Positions 46,109-56,862 of a stretch of DNA of 64,000 bases are shown piece by piece. The position numbers were made by a program, and so were the translations under genes. The stretch covers positions 1 through 64,000 of the forward strand of contig SCMY01000003.1 in NCBI GenBank assembly GCA_005502805.1, in the 5' to 3' direction. The stretch's first letter is position 1; the number at the start of each line of letters is the position of its first letter. The notes under the pieces are model-generated. The model searched no databases and was not told the DNA's origin. It saw nothing but the letters and a program-made list of their open reading frames with translations. The DNA comes from Rhizobiales bacterium 2SD (GTDB taxonomy: Bacteria > Pseudomonadota > Alphaproteobacteria > Rhizobiales > Beijerinckiaceae).

Positions 46109-46117
46109 GCGCGGGCG

Positions 46118-46465
46118 TCATTTCTCGATGACGCAGAAGCGGTTTCCGTCCGGGTCTTCCAACACGATGTAGTCGGCGCCCTCTGGGTAGCGCCACTCCG
46201 CTCGCCTCGCGCCGATGCGCAGCAGGCGCTCGACTTCGGCCTCGCCATCGCTGGCATAGAGGTCGAGATGGTGGCGTTGATGATCGCGGGCGTCCGAAGA
46301 GACCTGGGTGATCGCGAGCTGCACGCCAGGGCCATCCCGTGGCACCAGGATCGCCCAGTCTGGCGAGGGTGGTCGCAGCGGTTCATAAGCGAGCGCTTCG
46401 CTCCAGAAGGCGATGGCGCGCGGCACGTCGCGCACGCCCCAGACGATCGAGCCGACCTTCAGCAT
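46118..46465 (-). CDS. Glyoxalase/VOC-superfamily protein
   Basis: 115 aa from 46465 with GGAGAG upstream. The pattern MLKVGSIVWGVRDVPRAIAFWSEALAYEPL then HHLDLYASDGEAEVERLLRIGAR and YIVLEDPDGNRFCVIE is typical of single-domain VOC proteins (lactoylglutathione lyase/bleomycin-resistance fold). Substrate unknown. Confidence 0.9.
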   Translation of the reverse strand: MLKVGSIVWGVRDVPRAIAFWSEALAYEPLRPPSPDWAILVPRDGPGVQLAITQVSSDARDHQRHHLDLYASDGEAEVERLLRIGARRAEWRYPEGADYIVLEDPDGNRFCVIEK

Positions 46466-46567
46466 TGCGATCTCTCCGTAATGCCTACTTAATCCGGCGT
46501 TTCCGAAGTGGTTCCTTCCACCCCTCCGCCGTTGACTCCCCGCGCGCCTCATGCGACCCCGCCGCTC

Positions 46568-47914
46568 ATGACCATGCACGCTGCTCCCTCCGAGATCAGG
46601 CCCCTGCGCGTCGGCATTGCCGGCCTGGGAACAGTCGGCGCGGCGGTCGCCGGCATTCTGAAGCGCCAGGAGAACGCGCTCGCCGCCCGCTGTGGCCGGC
46701 CGGTACGGGTGACGGCGGTCTCGGCGCGCGACCGCAACCGCGATCGCGGCATCGACATCTCCGGCTTCGCCTGGTTCGACGATCCCGTCGCGCTTGCTGC
46801 TTCGCCTGAGATCGATTGCCTGATCGAACTGATCGGCGGTTCGGACGGGCCGGCCAAGAAGGCGGTCGAGACGGCGCTTTCAGCCGGTAAGCATGTCGTC
46901 ACCGCCAACAAGGCGCTGCTCGCCGCCCATGGTGTCGCGCTCGCCGAGCTGGCCGAGAGCAAGGGCGCGGCGCTCGCCTTCGAGGCCTCCTCGGCCGGCG
47001 GCATCCCGGTGGTCAAGACGCTGCGTGAGGCGCTCTCGGGCAATAATGTCAGCCGGCTCTACGGCATTCTCAACGGTACCTGCAATTACATCCTCTCGCG
47101 CATGGAACTGGAAGGACTGACCTTCGAGGCTTGCCTCAAGGACGCGCAGCGTCTGGGCTACGCCGAAGCGGACCCGACCTTCGACGTCGAGGGCTTCGAC
47201 ACCGCCCACAAGCTCGCCATCCTGACCAGCCTCGCCTTCGGTACGAAGATCGACGCCGAAGCGATTCATGTCGAAGGCATTTCCTCCATCACGCCGCTCG
47301 ACCTGAAGATGGCCGACGAGCTCGGTTATCGGATCAAGCTGCTCGGCGTCGCCGAGCGCACCAAGACCGGGATTGAGCAGCGCGTGCACCCGACCATGGT
47401 GCCGAAGTCGTCCGCGATCGCGCAGGTGATGGGCGTCACCAACGCCGTCACCATCGACGCCGACGCGGTGCGCGAGATCACTTTGGTCGGCCCCGGCGCC
47501 GGCGGCGGCCCGACCGCCTCGGCCGTGATCGCCGACATCGCCGACGTCGCCCGTGGCACCGCCGGCCAGCCCTTCGGCATGCCGGTCGCGCGGCTGGAGC
47601 AGCCGACGCGTGCACCGATGCAGCGTCATGAGGGTGGCTACTATATCCGCCTCGCCGTTGCCGACCGCCCCGGCGCGGCGGCCGCGATCGCGACCCGCAT
47701 GGCCGAGGCCGACATTTCGCTGGAGAGCATCGTCCAGCGCCGCTCCGAGGTCGCCGCCCAGCGCGATCCGGGCGGTCGTTCCGGCGCGCCGGTTCCGGTC
47801 GTGCTGATCACCTATGCCACCAGCGAGCATGCGATCCGTGATGCGCTGGAGAAGGTCAGTGCCGACGGCCACATCGCCGAAGCGCCGCAAGTCATTCGCA
47901 TCGAGCGGGAATGA
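46568..47914 (+). CDS. hom: Homoserine dehydrogenase
   Basis: NAD(P)H-dependent reduction of aspartate semialdehyde to homoserine, on the route to Thr and Met. 448 aa from ATG 46568 (46574 possible). The Rossmann motif is VGIAGLGTVGAAVAG. The catalytic domain has ILNGTCNYILSRMELEGLTF and YAEADPTFDVEGFDTAHKLAIL. The C-terminal ACT domain (YYIRLAVADRPGAAAAIATR) is the usual site of Thr feedback. Confidence 0.97.
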   Translation: MTMHAAPSEIRPLRVGIAGLGTVGAAVAGILKRQENALAARCGRPVRVTAVSARDRNRDRGIDISGFAWFDDPVALAASPEIDCLIELIGGSDGPAKKAVETALSAGKHVVTANKALLAAHGVALAELAESKGAALAFEASSAGGIPVVKTLREALSGNNVSRLYGILNGTCNYILSRMELEGLTFEACLKDAQRLGYAEADPTFDVEGFDTAHKLAILTSLAFGTKIDAEAIHVEGISSITPLDLKMADELGYRIKLLGVAERTKTGIEQRVHPTMVPKSSAIAQVMGVTNAVTIDADAVREITLVGPGAGGGPTASAVIADIADVARGTAGQPFGMPVARLEQPTRAPMQRHEGGYYIRLAVADRPGAAAAIATRMAEADISLESIVQRRSEVAAQRDPGGRSGAPVPVVLITYATSEHAIRDALEKVSADGHIAEAPQVIRIERE

Positions 47915-48009
47915 GCATGATTGGCGCGGTCGTCCGAGGCTTCGCCACATCCTTGCCAATCCGCTCGCTATTTACCTCCGCCATCCGCTCATCGCGCTAG
48001 GGAGTCCCC

Positions 48010-49008
48010 ATGTCCGTCGATCTCCGTATCTCACCCGACCAGATCATCGAGCGCTATCTCTCGATGGAGCTGGTGCGTGTCACCGAGCGCGCCGCGGTCG
48101 CTGCCGCCCGCCTGCGTGGTCATGGCGACGAGAAGGCGGCCGACCAGGCCGCGGTCGATGCGATGCGGCGCGAGCTCAATCGTCTGCCGATCGATGGCGA
48201 GATCGTCATCGGCGAGGGCGAGCGTGACGAGGCGCCGATGCTCTTCATCGGCGAGAAGGTCGGCAACAAGCAGGGCCCCAAGGTCCACATCGCCGTCGAC
48301 CCGCTCGAGGGCACGACGCTTTGCGCCAAGGACATGCCGGGCTCGATCGCGGTGATGGCGATGGCCGGCGCCGGCCAGCTGCTCTACGCCCCTGACGTGT
48401 ACATGAACAAGATCGCGATCGGCCCCGGCTACCCGCAAGGGATCGTCGATCTCGACGCTTCGGCTGCCGACAACATCAACGCGCTGGCCCGTGCCAAGGG
48501 CGTCAAGCCGCACGAGATCAACACGCTGATCATGGACCGGCCGCGCCACGAGAAGCTGATCGCCGAAGTCCGCAAGACCGGTGCCTCGATCCGTCTGATC
48601 ACCGATGGCGATGTTGCCGGCGTGATCTTCTGCACCGAGCCGGAGAAGACCGGCATCGACCTCTATCTCGGCATCGGCGGTGCGCCCGAGGGCGTTCTCG
48701 CTGCGGCGGCGCTGCGCTGCGTCGGTGGCCAGATGCAGGGCCGCCTCATCCTCGACACCGAGGAGAAGCGCAAGCGTGCCGCGACCATGGGCGTCAAGGA
48801 CCCGAACAAGAAGTACGACATGGCCGAGATGGCTTCGGGCGACGTGATCGTCTGCGCCACCGGCGTCACCGATGGCGGCATGCTCTCGGGCGTGCGCTTC
48901 GGGCCCGAGGTGATCGAGACCGAGACGATCGTCTACCGCTCGATCACCGGCACGGTCCGCCGCATCTATGGCGAGCACCGCGAGCTCTCGAAGTTCAAGC
49001 TCGACTGA
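48010..49008 (+). CDS. glpX: Class II fructose-1,6-bisphosphatase
   Basis: Gluconeogenic/Calvin-type FBPase, 332 aa. It has the GlpX motifs GEIVIGEGERDEAPMLFIGE, the metal site VDPLEGTTLCAKDMPGS, and LGIGGAPEGVLAAAALRCVGG. It lies 95 bp downstream of hom. Confidence 0.97.
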   Translation: MSVDLRISPDQIIERYLSMELVRVTERAAVAAARLRGHGDEKAADQAAVDAMRRELNRLPIDGEIVIGEGERDEAPMLFIGEKVGNKQGPKVHIAVDPLEGTTLCAKDMPGSIAVMAMAGAGQLLYAPDVYMNKIAIGPGYPQGIVDLDASAADNINALARAKGVKPHEINTLIMDRPRHEKLIAEVRKTGASIRLITDGDVAGVIFCTEPEKTGIDLYLGIGGAPEGVLAAAALRCVGGQMQGRLILDTEEKRKRAATMGVKDPNKKYDMAEMASGDVIVCATGVTDGGMLSGVRFGPEVIETETIVYRSITGTVRRIYGEHRELSKFKLD

Positions 49009-49035
49009 TCCGGCCTTTGGCCGCGGACGGCGCGC

Positions 49036-49725
49036 TCAGCGCGCCGTCATCACCGCGCGGGTGAAGCCGGGCTCGACGATGGTCAGGCTCCCGTCCGGTA
49101 GTCCGAGGATGCGGTCCATCACGATGCCCTGGAACTGGAAGCGCTGATCCAGCGCTTCGATCGCAGCCTCTTCCTCTGACGTTCCCATCGCCTCGATCGT
49201 GCGTGCGACGGCGTCGTGCGTGCTGGCGTTGAGGTGCAGCAGGATTTCCGCCGCGGCCTCCGGATCGGGCACGGTGAAGACACCCTCGGCTTTGCCCTGA
49301 GCAATGATCCTCGTCAGCACCGGCCGCATCACCGCGATCGAGGCGGCGTTGATCCGGTGGTAGAGCACGAGATTCTCCGGCCGGAATACCACGTCGAAGG
49401 CAGCCCTGAATTTCGGCGCATCCGCCAGCTTCATGCTGCGTGAGCGCGCCATGAAGCCGTTCAGTCGCTCCAGGGCGCTGAGTGCTGGGTCGTCCAGGAT
49501 ATCGCGGACGCGCACGACGGCATCCTGCGCCAGCCGGGCGGTGATCGCCTCCAGCAGATCCTCCTTGGCGGTGAAGTGGTGGTAGAAGCCGCCCTTGGAG
49601 ATGCCGACTTTGGCGATCACGTCATTGACCGTGGTGCGCTCGTAGCCGCGCTCGAAGAACAGCGCCTGGGCGCCATCGAGAATCTCGTTCCTGCGATCAT
49701 CTGCGGACTTCACGACGCGGGGCAT
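49036..49725 (-). CDS. TetR-family repressor
   Basis: 229 aa. The N-terminal helix-turn-helix is RRNEILDGAQALFFERGYERTTVNDVIAKVGISKGGFYHHF (residues ~11-51), followed by a variable ligand-binding domain. The start is taken at MPRVVKSADD (49725). It is divergent from the exporter operon with two near-identical 15-bp palindromes between them, so it very likely represses the operon and itself. Confidence 0.94.
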   Translation of the reverse strand: MPRVVKSADDRRNEILDGAQALFFERGYERTTVNDVIAKVGISKGGFYHHFTAKEDLLEAITARLAQDAVVRVRDILDDPALSALERLNGFMARSRSMKLADAPKFRAAFDVVFRPENLVLYHRINAASIAVMRPVLTRIIAQGKAEGVFTVPDPEAAAEILLHLNASTHDAVARTIEAMGTSEEEAAIEALDQRFQFQGIVMDRILGLPDGSLTIVEPGFTRAVMTAR

Positions 49726-49740
49726 ACGACTCGCTCTTGT

Positions 49741-49783
49741 TTGACGACCGACCGTCGGTCTGTATAATGACCGACGGTCGGTC
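49741..49783 (+). promoter_or_regulatory. Promoter with two TetR operators
   Basis: TTGACG (-35, 49741-49746) and TATAAT (-10, 49763-49768) are 16 bp apart. Operator 1, GACCGACCGTCGGTC (49746-49760), fills the spacer. Operator 2, GACCGACGGTCGGTC (49769-49783), starts right after the -10. The two differ only at the centre. Binding at either would block RNA polymerase. Confidence 0.88.
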
Positions 49784-49884
49784 TTTCGCGATTGTGCGCG
49801 CAAGACGCCGCCGGTGCAACGTTCCCGGATCGTGGTGATAGCGAAGGGGGAAGGGCCGGTGCTACGCCTCCTGCGGAGGGTGCC

Positions 49885-50883
49885 GTGAAGTTCGCTCGCA
49901 GTGTTCTCGTCGTCGCGGCTATCGCCGCCGCTGGTGGCAGCTATTGGTTCCTGACCAAACCGGCTTCGGTCGCGACCGTCGCGCCCAAGCGTGGCGATGC
50001 GGCTGAGATCGTCTACGCCACAGGCACGGTCGAGCCGCGCAACTGGGCCAAGGTCACGGCGCTGGTGCGCGAGCGCATCGTCGAGCGCTGCGACTGCGAG
50101 GGCCAGCGGGTCGAGCAGGGGCATGTCCTCGCCCGCCTCGACAGCGTCCAGGCCGAGGCGTCCCTGGCCGAGCTCAAGGCCCGCCAGAAGCTCGCCACCG
50201 CCGAGCATGATCGGCTCGCTGTGCTGGTCGAGCGCAATGTGGGGAGCCAGCAGGCGCTCGATCGCGCCCGCAGCGAGATGGGACAGGCCTCGGCGCTGAT
50301 CGCCGGCCAGACGGCGCGCCTTGAGAACTATGTGCTGCGTGCCCCGATGCGCGGCACCGTGCTGCGCCGCGACGGCGAAGTCGGCGAGATCGCCGAGCCT
50401 GGCACCGTGCTGTTCTGGATCGGCGAAGCCAAGCCGCTGCGCGTCGTCGCCGAGGTCAACGAGGAGGACATCCCGCAGGTCAAGGCCGGCCAGCGCGCCC
50501 TGATCCGCGCCGACGCCTTTCCAGGGAAGACGCTGGAAGCCACCGTCGACAGCATCACGCCCAAGGGCGATCCGGTCGCCAAGACCTATCGCGTCTATCT
50601 TACTCTGCCGGACGACACGCCGCTTCTGATCGGCATGACGGTCGAGCTCAACATCATCGCGCGGGTGTCGAAGGAGGCGCTGTTGCTGCCGGTCGCCGCC
50701 GTGCAGGGCAATGCGATCTTCGTCCTCGACGGCGATCGCGCCCGCCGCCACGAGCTGTCCATCGGCATTCGCGGCACCGGCGATGTCGAGGTGCTCTCAG
50801 GGCTGCCTGAGCAGGCCCGCGTCATCACGCCCTTTCCGGACAAGCTTGCGGACGGCGCTCGCGTCGCGTCGCAAGGCGGCTGA
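49885..50883 (+). CDS. HlyD-family membrane-fusion subunit of an ABC exporter
   Basis: 332 aa from GTG 49885 with GGAGGG upstream. An N-terminal anchor (VLVVAAIAAAGGSYWFL) precedes the biotinyl-lipoyl-like half (RIVERCDCEGQRVEQGHVLARLDS), a helical hairpin (LAELKARQKLATAEHDRLAV), and the beta-barrel part (VVAEVNEEDIPQVKAGQRAL). It bridges the inner-membrane ABC unit to the periplasm. First gene of the TetR-controlled operon. Confidence 0.93.
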   Translation: MKFARSVLVVAAIAAAGGSYWFLTKPASVATVAPKRGDAAEIVYATGTVEPRNWAKVTALVRERIVERCDCEGQRVEQGHVLARLDSVQAEASLAELKARQKLATAEHDRLAVLVERNVGSQQALDRARSEMGQASALIAGQTARLENYVLRAPMRGTVLRRDGEVGEIAEPGTVLFWIGEAKPLRVVAEVNEEDIPQVKAGQRALIRADAFPGKTLEATVDSITPKGDPVAKTYRVYLTLPDDTPLLIGMTVELNIIARVSKEALLLPVAAVQGNAIFVLDGDRARRHELSIGIRGTGDVEVLSGLPEQARVITPFPDKLADGARVASQGG

Positions 50884-50886
50884 ACC

Positions 50887-52134
50887 ATGCGGCTGATTCT
50901 GGCCCTGGCGCTGACGCATATCCGCGGTCGCGGCCGGCAGACCCTGGTCGCGATCATCGGCGTTGCGCTCGGCGTCGGCTTCTCGATTGCGATGGCGGCG
51001 CTGATGCAGGGCGGCGAGGACGATTTCGTCGCGCGCCTCGTCGACACCATGCCGCATGTCGACATTACCGACGAGTACCGCAACGCCCGCCGCCAGCCGG
51101 CGCAGGACGCCTTTACCGCGGCCCAGATCGCCGGGCTGCGGCCGAAGGACGATCGGCGCGGCATCCTCAACCCGACCGAGGCGGTCGCCATGCTGCGGGC
51201 CTGGGTGCCGGGGCGGCTGGCGCTCAGCCTGAAGACGCAAGGGGTGGTGCGCTATTCCGGCCGCGATGTCGGCATCGCCATCATCGGCATCGAGCCGCAG
51301 GCGGAGATGAAGGTCTCCTCGCTCGCCAAGGATTTCCGCCAGGGAAGCTTCACCTCGCTGATCGCCGGCGGCAACAACATCGTCGTCGGCGACAGGCTGG
51401 CGCAGCGCCTCGGCGCCGAGCTCGGCACCACCGTGACGGTCGTCTCCTCGACCGGCCAGAGCCGCGCCTTCAAGATCGTCGGCCTGTTCCACACCGGCAC
51501 CACCGCCCGGGACGAGGGCGAGGGCTACGTCCTGCTCAAGAACGCCCAGATCCTGAGCGAGCGCCCGAACGCGATCAACGAAATCAGGTTGAAGCTCGAC
51601 GATCCCAATGCCGCCCCGCAGGTGGCGCGCCGGGCCGAGGCGCAGCTCGGCTACAAGGCGATGGCCTGGCAGGAGGCGAACGAGTCGCTGCTGCAGGCGC
51701 TCGTGATCCGCAATGTCATCATGTACACGGTCGTCGGCGCGATCCTGCTGGTGGCCGGCTTCGGCATCTTCAACATCATCTCGACCATCACCCATGAGAA
51801 GGCGCGCGACATCGCCATCCTGAAGTCGCTCGGCTTCACCGAAACCGATATGCGCCGCCTCTTCCTGCTCGAAGGCGTGGCGCTCGGCGCCGGGGGCTCG
51901 TTGGTCGGCTGGGCGGTCGGCTTCTCGCTCTGCTTTGCGCTGTCGCTGGTGCGCTTCGAATTGTCGGGTGCCGCCGTGACGCAGGAGATCACGCACCTGC
52001 CGCTGGCCTGGAGCATCTGGCATTATCTGATCGCCGCCGGCTTTGCGCTGGTCTCGGCGGGTGTCGCCGGCTACCTGCCGGCGCGGCAGGCGGCGCGGCT
52101 CAACCCGGTCGACATCATCCGGGGCGCGACATGA
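50887..52134 (+). CDS. MacB/FtsX-type ABC transporter permease
   Basis: 415 aa. One N-terminal membrane helix (LVAIIGVALGVGFSIAMAAL), a large periplasmic domain, then the FtsX domain with three helices (VVGAILLVAGFGIFNIISTI; ending LVSAGVAGYLPARQAARLNPVDIIRG). The contact motif MTHEKARDIAILKSLGFTETDMRRLF-like segment is present. It overlaps the ATPase gene by 4 bp. Confidence 0.93.
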   Translation: MRLILALALTHIRGRGRQTLVAIIGVALGVGFSIAMAALMQGGEDDFVARLVDTMPHVDITDEYRNARRQPAQDAFTAAQIAGLRPKDDRRGILNPTEAVAMLRAWVPGRLALSLKTQGVVRYSGRDVGIAIIGIEPQAEMKVSSLAKDFRQGSFTSLIAGGNNIVVGDRLAQRLGAELGTTVTVVSSTGQSRAFKIVGLFHTGTTARDEGEGYVLLKNAQILSERPNAINEIRLKLDDPNAAPQVARRAEAQLGYKAMAWQEANESLLQALVIRNVIMYTVVGAILLVAGFGIFNIISTITHEKARDIAILKSLGFTETDMRRLFLLEGVALGAGGSLVGWAVGFSLCFALSLVRFELSGAAVTQEITHLPLAWSIWHYLIAAGFALVSAGVAGYLPARQAARLNPVDIIRGAT

Positions 52135-52808
52135 GCGCGCTGATCGAAACGAAAGGGCTGACCCGCGTCCTGCCCGCCGCCGTGCCGGTGACGCTGGTTG
52201 AGGGCATCACCCTGGCGATCGGTGCGGGCGAGTTCGTCGCCATCACCGGTCCCTCAGGCTCGGGCAAGTCCTCGCTGCTCTATCTGCTCGGGTTGCTCGA
52301 CAAGCCGACCGGGGGCTCACTCGCCATTGAGGGCAGGGACATCGAAGGGCTAAGCGAGCGCGAACGCGCGGGAATCCGGCTGGCTACGCTCGGCTTCGTC
52401 TTCCAGTTCCACTTCCTGCTGCCGGAGTTCACGGTGCGCGAGAATGTCGAGATCCCGATGCGTCGGCTCGGCCACCTCGGTGCGGCCGCCATGCGGGAGC
52501 GTTCGACCGAGCTGCTCAGCGCGCTTGGCCTCGCCGATCATCTCGACAAGCGGCCCGACCAGCTCTCGGGTGGCCAGCGCCAGCGCGTCGCCGTCGCCCG
52601 CTCCCTCGCCAATGATCCGCCGCTCATCCTTGCCGACGAGCCGACCGGCAGCCTCGACAGCAAAAATTCCGATCAGGTCTTCGCCATTCTCGATGCGCTG
52701 GTGCGCGAGCGCGGCAAGACCGTGATCGCCGTGACCCACGACACCGAGATGGCCGCCAAGGCGAGCCGGCGCATCCATCTGGTCGACGGCCGGCTAGCGG
52801 AAAGCTGA
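52131..52808 (+). CDS. ABC transporter ATP-binding protein (LolD/MacB-like)
   Basis: 225 aa. Walker [21 protein letters not shown], signature [19 protein letters not shown], Walker [17 protein letters not shown], and H-loop [11 protein letters not shown] are complete. It forms a mechanotransmission-type exporter with the FtsX-like permease and HlyD-like protein. The load is unknown (a toxic compound or lipid-like substrate are options). Confidence 0.95.
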   Translation: MSALIETKGLTRVLPAAVPVTLVEGITLAIGAGEFVAITGPSGSGKSSLLYLLGLLDKPTGGSLAIEGRDIEGLSERERAGIRLATLGFVFQFHFLLPEFTVRENVEIPMRRLGHLGAAAMRERSTELLSALGLADHLDKRPDQLSGGQRQRVAVARSLANDPPLILADEPTGSLDSKNSDQVFAILDALVRERGKTVIAVTHDTEMAAKASRRIHLVDGRLAES

Positions 52809-52813
52809 GGCGT

Positions 52814-53530
52814 TCAGTCTTCCGCGTCCGGCTCGGCCTTGCGGCGGAAGCCTGTCGCCAGCACGTAGAGCTCGGAGGAATCGGCCCGGCTCGCTGCCGG
52901 CTTGATGTTGCGCACCAATGTGAAGTCGCGCTTGAGCTGCGTCAGCAGATTGGCGGAATCGCCGCCCTGGAACAGCTTCGCCAGAAAGAAGCCGCCCGGC
53001 GCCAGCACGTCGTTGGCGAACTCGATCGCCGCTTCGGCGAGGCCGATGATCCTGAGGTGGTCGGTCTTCTTGTGGCCGGTGGTGTTGGCGGCCATGTCTG
53101 ACATCACGCCGTCGGCCTTGCCGCCGAGCTTCTCCATCAGCAGGGCAGGGGCTTCCTCCGCCATGAAGTCGAGCTGGATCAGCTCGACATGCGGGATCGG
53201 GTCGACCGGCAGGAGATCGATGCCGATGATCTTGCCCTTGCCCTTCTCCAGCCCGACCTTGGCGCCCGCAACCTGACACCAGCCGCCCGGCGCGCAGCCG
53301 AGATCGACCAGCTTCTGGCCGGGTTTGAGGAATTTGTAGCGCTCGTCCATCTCCGCGAGCTTGAAGGCCGCGCGCGAGCGATAGCCCATCTCGCGCGCCC
53401 GCTTCACATAGGGGTCGTTGAGCTGGCGCTCGAGCCAGAGCTGCGAGGAATGGCTGCGCTTGGCGGGCTTCTTGACCTTGATGCGCAGGTCGCGCGCGCC
53501 GCCACCGCTGCCGGATTTCGTCGTCGTCAT
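52814..53530 (-). CDS. rlmE: 23S rRNA (uridine-2'-O-)-methyltransferase
   Basis: RrmJ/FtsJ methylates U2552 in the A loop. 238 aa from ATG 53530, which overlaps the ppx stop. An N-terminal basic extension precedes the core: SRAAFKLAEMDERYKFLKPG, SAM site VDLGCAPGGWCQV, and MSDMAANTTGHKKTDH. The catalytic K-D-K-E residues fit the family. Confidence 0.95.
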   Translation of the reverse strand: MTTTKSGSGGGARDLRIKVKKPAKRSHSSQLWLERQLNDPYVKRAREMGYRSRAAFKLAEMDERYKFLKPGQKLVDLGCAPGGWCQVAGAKVGLEKGKGKIIGIDLLPVDPIPHVELIQLDFMAEEAPALLMEKLGGKADGVMSDMAANTTGHKKTDHLRIIGLAEAAIEFANDVLAPGGFFLAKLFQGGDSANLLTQLKRDFTLVRNIKPAASRADSSELYVLATGFRRKAEPDAED

Positions 53531-54627
53531 TGCCTTCGGCGCCACCAGGCGCGGTCCTCATGCATCATCCTGAGCAGGATGCCCTCGCGCAGGCCGCGAT
53601 CGGCGATGCGCACCTTCGGGCTCGGAAAGGCGCGCCGGATCGCCTCGAAGATGGCGCAGCCGGCGAGCACCAGATCGGCCCGCTCGCGGCCGATGCAGGC
53701 ATTGGCCTGGCGCTGGGCATAGTCCATCGCGACGAGCTCGTCGATGACGCTGCAGATGTCCCGATCCTGCATCCACAAGCCGTCGACCTGACGACGGTCA
53801 TAGCGCGGCAGCCGCAGATGGATGCCGGCGACGGTCGTGACGGTGCCGGACGTGCCGAGCAGATGGAAATTTGGTGCGTTCCGGGCCGCCGCCGCCTTCG
53901 CCGCGAACGGCGCAAGCGCCTCGCTGCAATCGGCGACCATGCGCTCGAATTTCTCGCGCCCGACCTCGACGCCGCCATAGCGCTCGGCCACCGAGACGAC
54001 ACCGATCGGCAGCGAGGCCCATTCGCGGATGCGCTGGGCCGGATCGCGCCCGGCCTCGCGCCCGCCGAGCCAGACGATCTCGGTCGAACCGCCGCCGATA
54101 TCGAAGACGATGACCGCCCCGGCCTCCGGCGCCGCCAGCGCGGCGCAGCCGGTGACGGCGAGAGAGGCTTCCGTGCGCTGGTCGACGATCTCGAGGTTGA
54201 GCCGCGCCTCCTCGCCGACGCGGCGGACGAACTCGACGCCGTTGGTCGCCGCGCGGCAGGCCTCGGTGGTGATCAGGCGGGCGCGGGTGACGCCGCGGTG
54301 GTCCATCTTGCTCTTGCAGACCTTGAGCGCCTCGACGGCGCGGTCCATCGCATCGTCGCAGAGCCGGCCGCTGGCGGTGAGGCCTTCGCCGAGCCGCACG
54401 ATCCGCGAGAAGGCGTCGACGACGCGAAAGCCGTGCTGGGCCGGCCGCGCGATCAGGAGGCGGCAATTATTGGTGCCGAGGTCGAGCGCGGCATAGGTGG
54501 CGGGGTGAGGGCGCTGGAGCGGGGCCGGGGCGAACCGAACCGCGTCCGGCGGCGCGGGCCGCTCGCCCGGTAAGGGGACCGCCGCCACGAGGGGGCGGTC
54601 GGAGTCCTGGCGGTCTTCGACCGTCAC
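53527..54627 (-). CDS. ppx: Ppx/GppA family exopolyphosphatase
   Basis: 366 aa. The actin-like phosphate motifs are AALDLGTNNCRLLIARP near residue 45 and IVFDIGGGSTEIVWLGG around residue 170. TTEACRAATNG and LLGTSGTVTTVAGIHL are conserved. It hydrolyses polyphosphate and/or pppGpp. Translationally coupled to rlmE, the normal alphaproteobacterial pairing. The C-terminal HD-type extension of long Ppx proteins is absent. Confidence 0.94.
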   Translation of the reverse strand: MTVEDRQDSDRPLVAAVPLPGERPAPPDAVRFAPAPLQRPHPATYAALDLGTNNCRLLIARPAQHGFRVVDAFSRIVRLGEGLTASGRLCDDAMDRAVEALKVCKSKMDHRGVTRARLITTEACRAATNGVEFVRRVGEEARLNLEIVDQRTEASLAVTGCAALAAPEAGAVIVFDIGGGSTEIVWLGGREAGRDPAQRIREWASLPIGVVSVAERYGGVEVGREKFERMVADCSEALAPFAAKAAAARNAPNFHLLGTSGTVTTVAGIHLRLPRYDRRQVDGLWMQDRDICSVIDELVAMDYAQRQANACIGRERADLVLAGCAIFEAIRRAFPSPKVRIADRGLREGILLRMMHEDRAWWRRRQ

Positions 54628-54861
54628 TTGCCAACCCTTCGCCGGCCAGGACCGTCATGGTGGCCTGCCGACAGTCCAGCACGAGGCTGGAACGTTTCCA
54701 TTCGGAAGGCAGCGTAACAACAGCACGCGGCCCCTGCCAAGCGGAACCTGTGGCGAAACTGCGGCAGGCTTCTGCCGTGCTTGCGCGAGCCCAGTCTTCA
54801 CGGCAAAGCTCGGCCCGGGCCGGCCCTTTGAACTCGGCGGCGACAGATCGGGAGAAACGGC

Positions 54862-56364
<1,503 letters not shown>

Positions 56365-56532
56365 GACGCTTTCAGGCGTGGACCCTTTATCCACGGCGTT
56401 GGCGATCGCTCCGGGTCGCTGCGCAAGGCGCCGTGACGAGCTTGCATGTCGAAATCGTCACAGAAGGCTTGCAACCGGGCGCGAGGTTGTTTAGATCGCG
56501 CCCATCCGACGCGTCGCAGACAACGCGCCCGT

Positions 56533-56606
56533 TGGGGGATCGTCTAACGGTAGGACCCCAGACTCTGACTCTGGTTGTCTAGGTTCGAATCCTAGTCCCC
56601 CAGCCA
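56533..56606 (+). tRNA. tRNA-Gln (CUG)
   Basis: Acceptor TGGGGGA/TCCCCCA, anticodon stem-loop CCAGACTCTGACTCTGG with anticodon CTG, T loop GGTTCGAATCC, and encoded CCA. The accessory genes begin just 3' of it. Confidence 0.97.
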
Positions 56607-56739
56607 CTCCTCTAAGTGGTTGATTTTAAAGCAAAAATAAAATGAGTGGTAACACCTTGTGGTAACAGCCCGAGGTGACGCGACATTCTGCGCATTCCCA
56701 GTCGATCTCACCAATCTCGAGAGCGCGGCCCGGTCCCGT

Positions 56740-56832
56740 GTGCAGCATTCTGCACTTCGTCAATTCTCCTGGCTGAAGTGCAGAATGCTGCACATGGCGG
56801 TTGACGCAGAAGTTATGTGCAATATTCTGCAC
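56740..56832 (+). promoter_or_regulatory. hipBA promoter with three operators
   Basis: Three 16-bp palindromes: GTGCAGCATTCTGCAC (56740-56755), GTGCAGAATGCTGCAC (56778-56793), and GTGCAATATTCTGCAC (56817-56832). Spacings are 38 and 39 bp start to start, close to whole helical turns. TTGACG (56801-56806) and TATTCT (56823-56828) form a promoter whose -10 lies inside the third site. A half-site (CATTCTGCGC) is near 56684. HipB is the expected binder. Confidence 0.82.
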
Positions 56833-56862
56833 ATTCATGTGGGTGTGCACGCCGGGAGCGCT

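Noticed and set aside
49036-50751. 571-codon minus-strand frame taken as one protein
   Set aside because: Only the part from 49725 encodes a TetR protein; the rest runs through the promoter and antisense to the HlyD-type gene.
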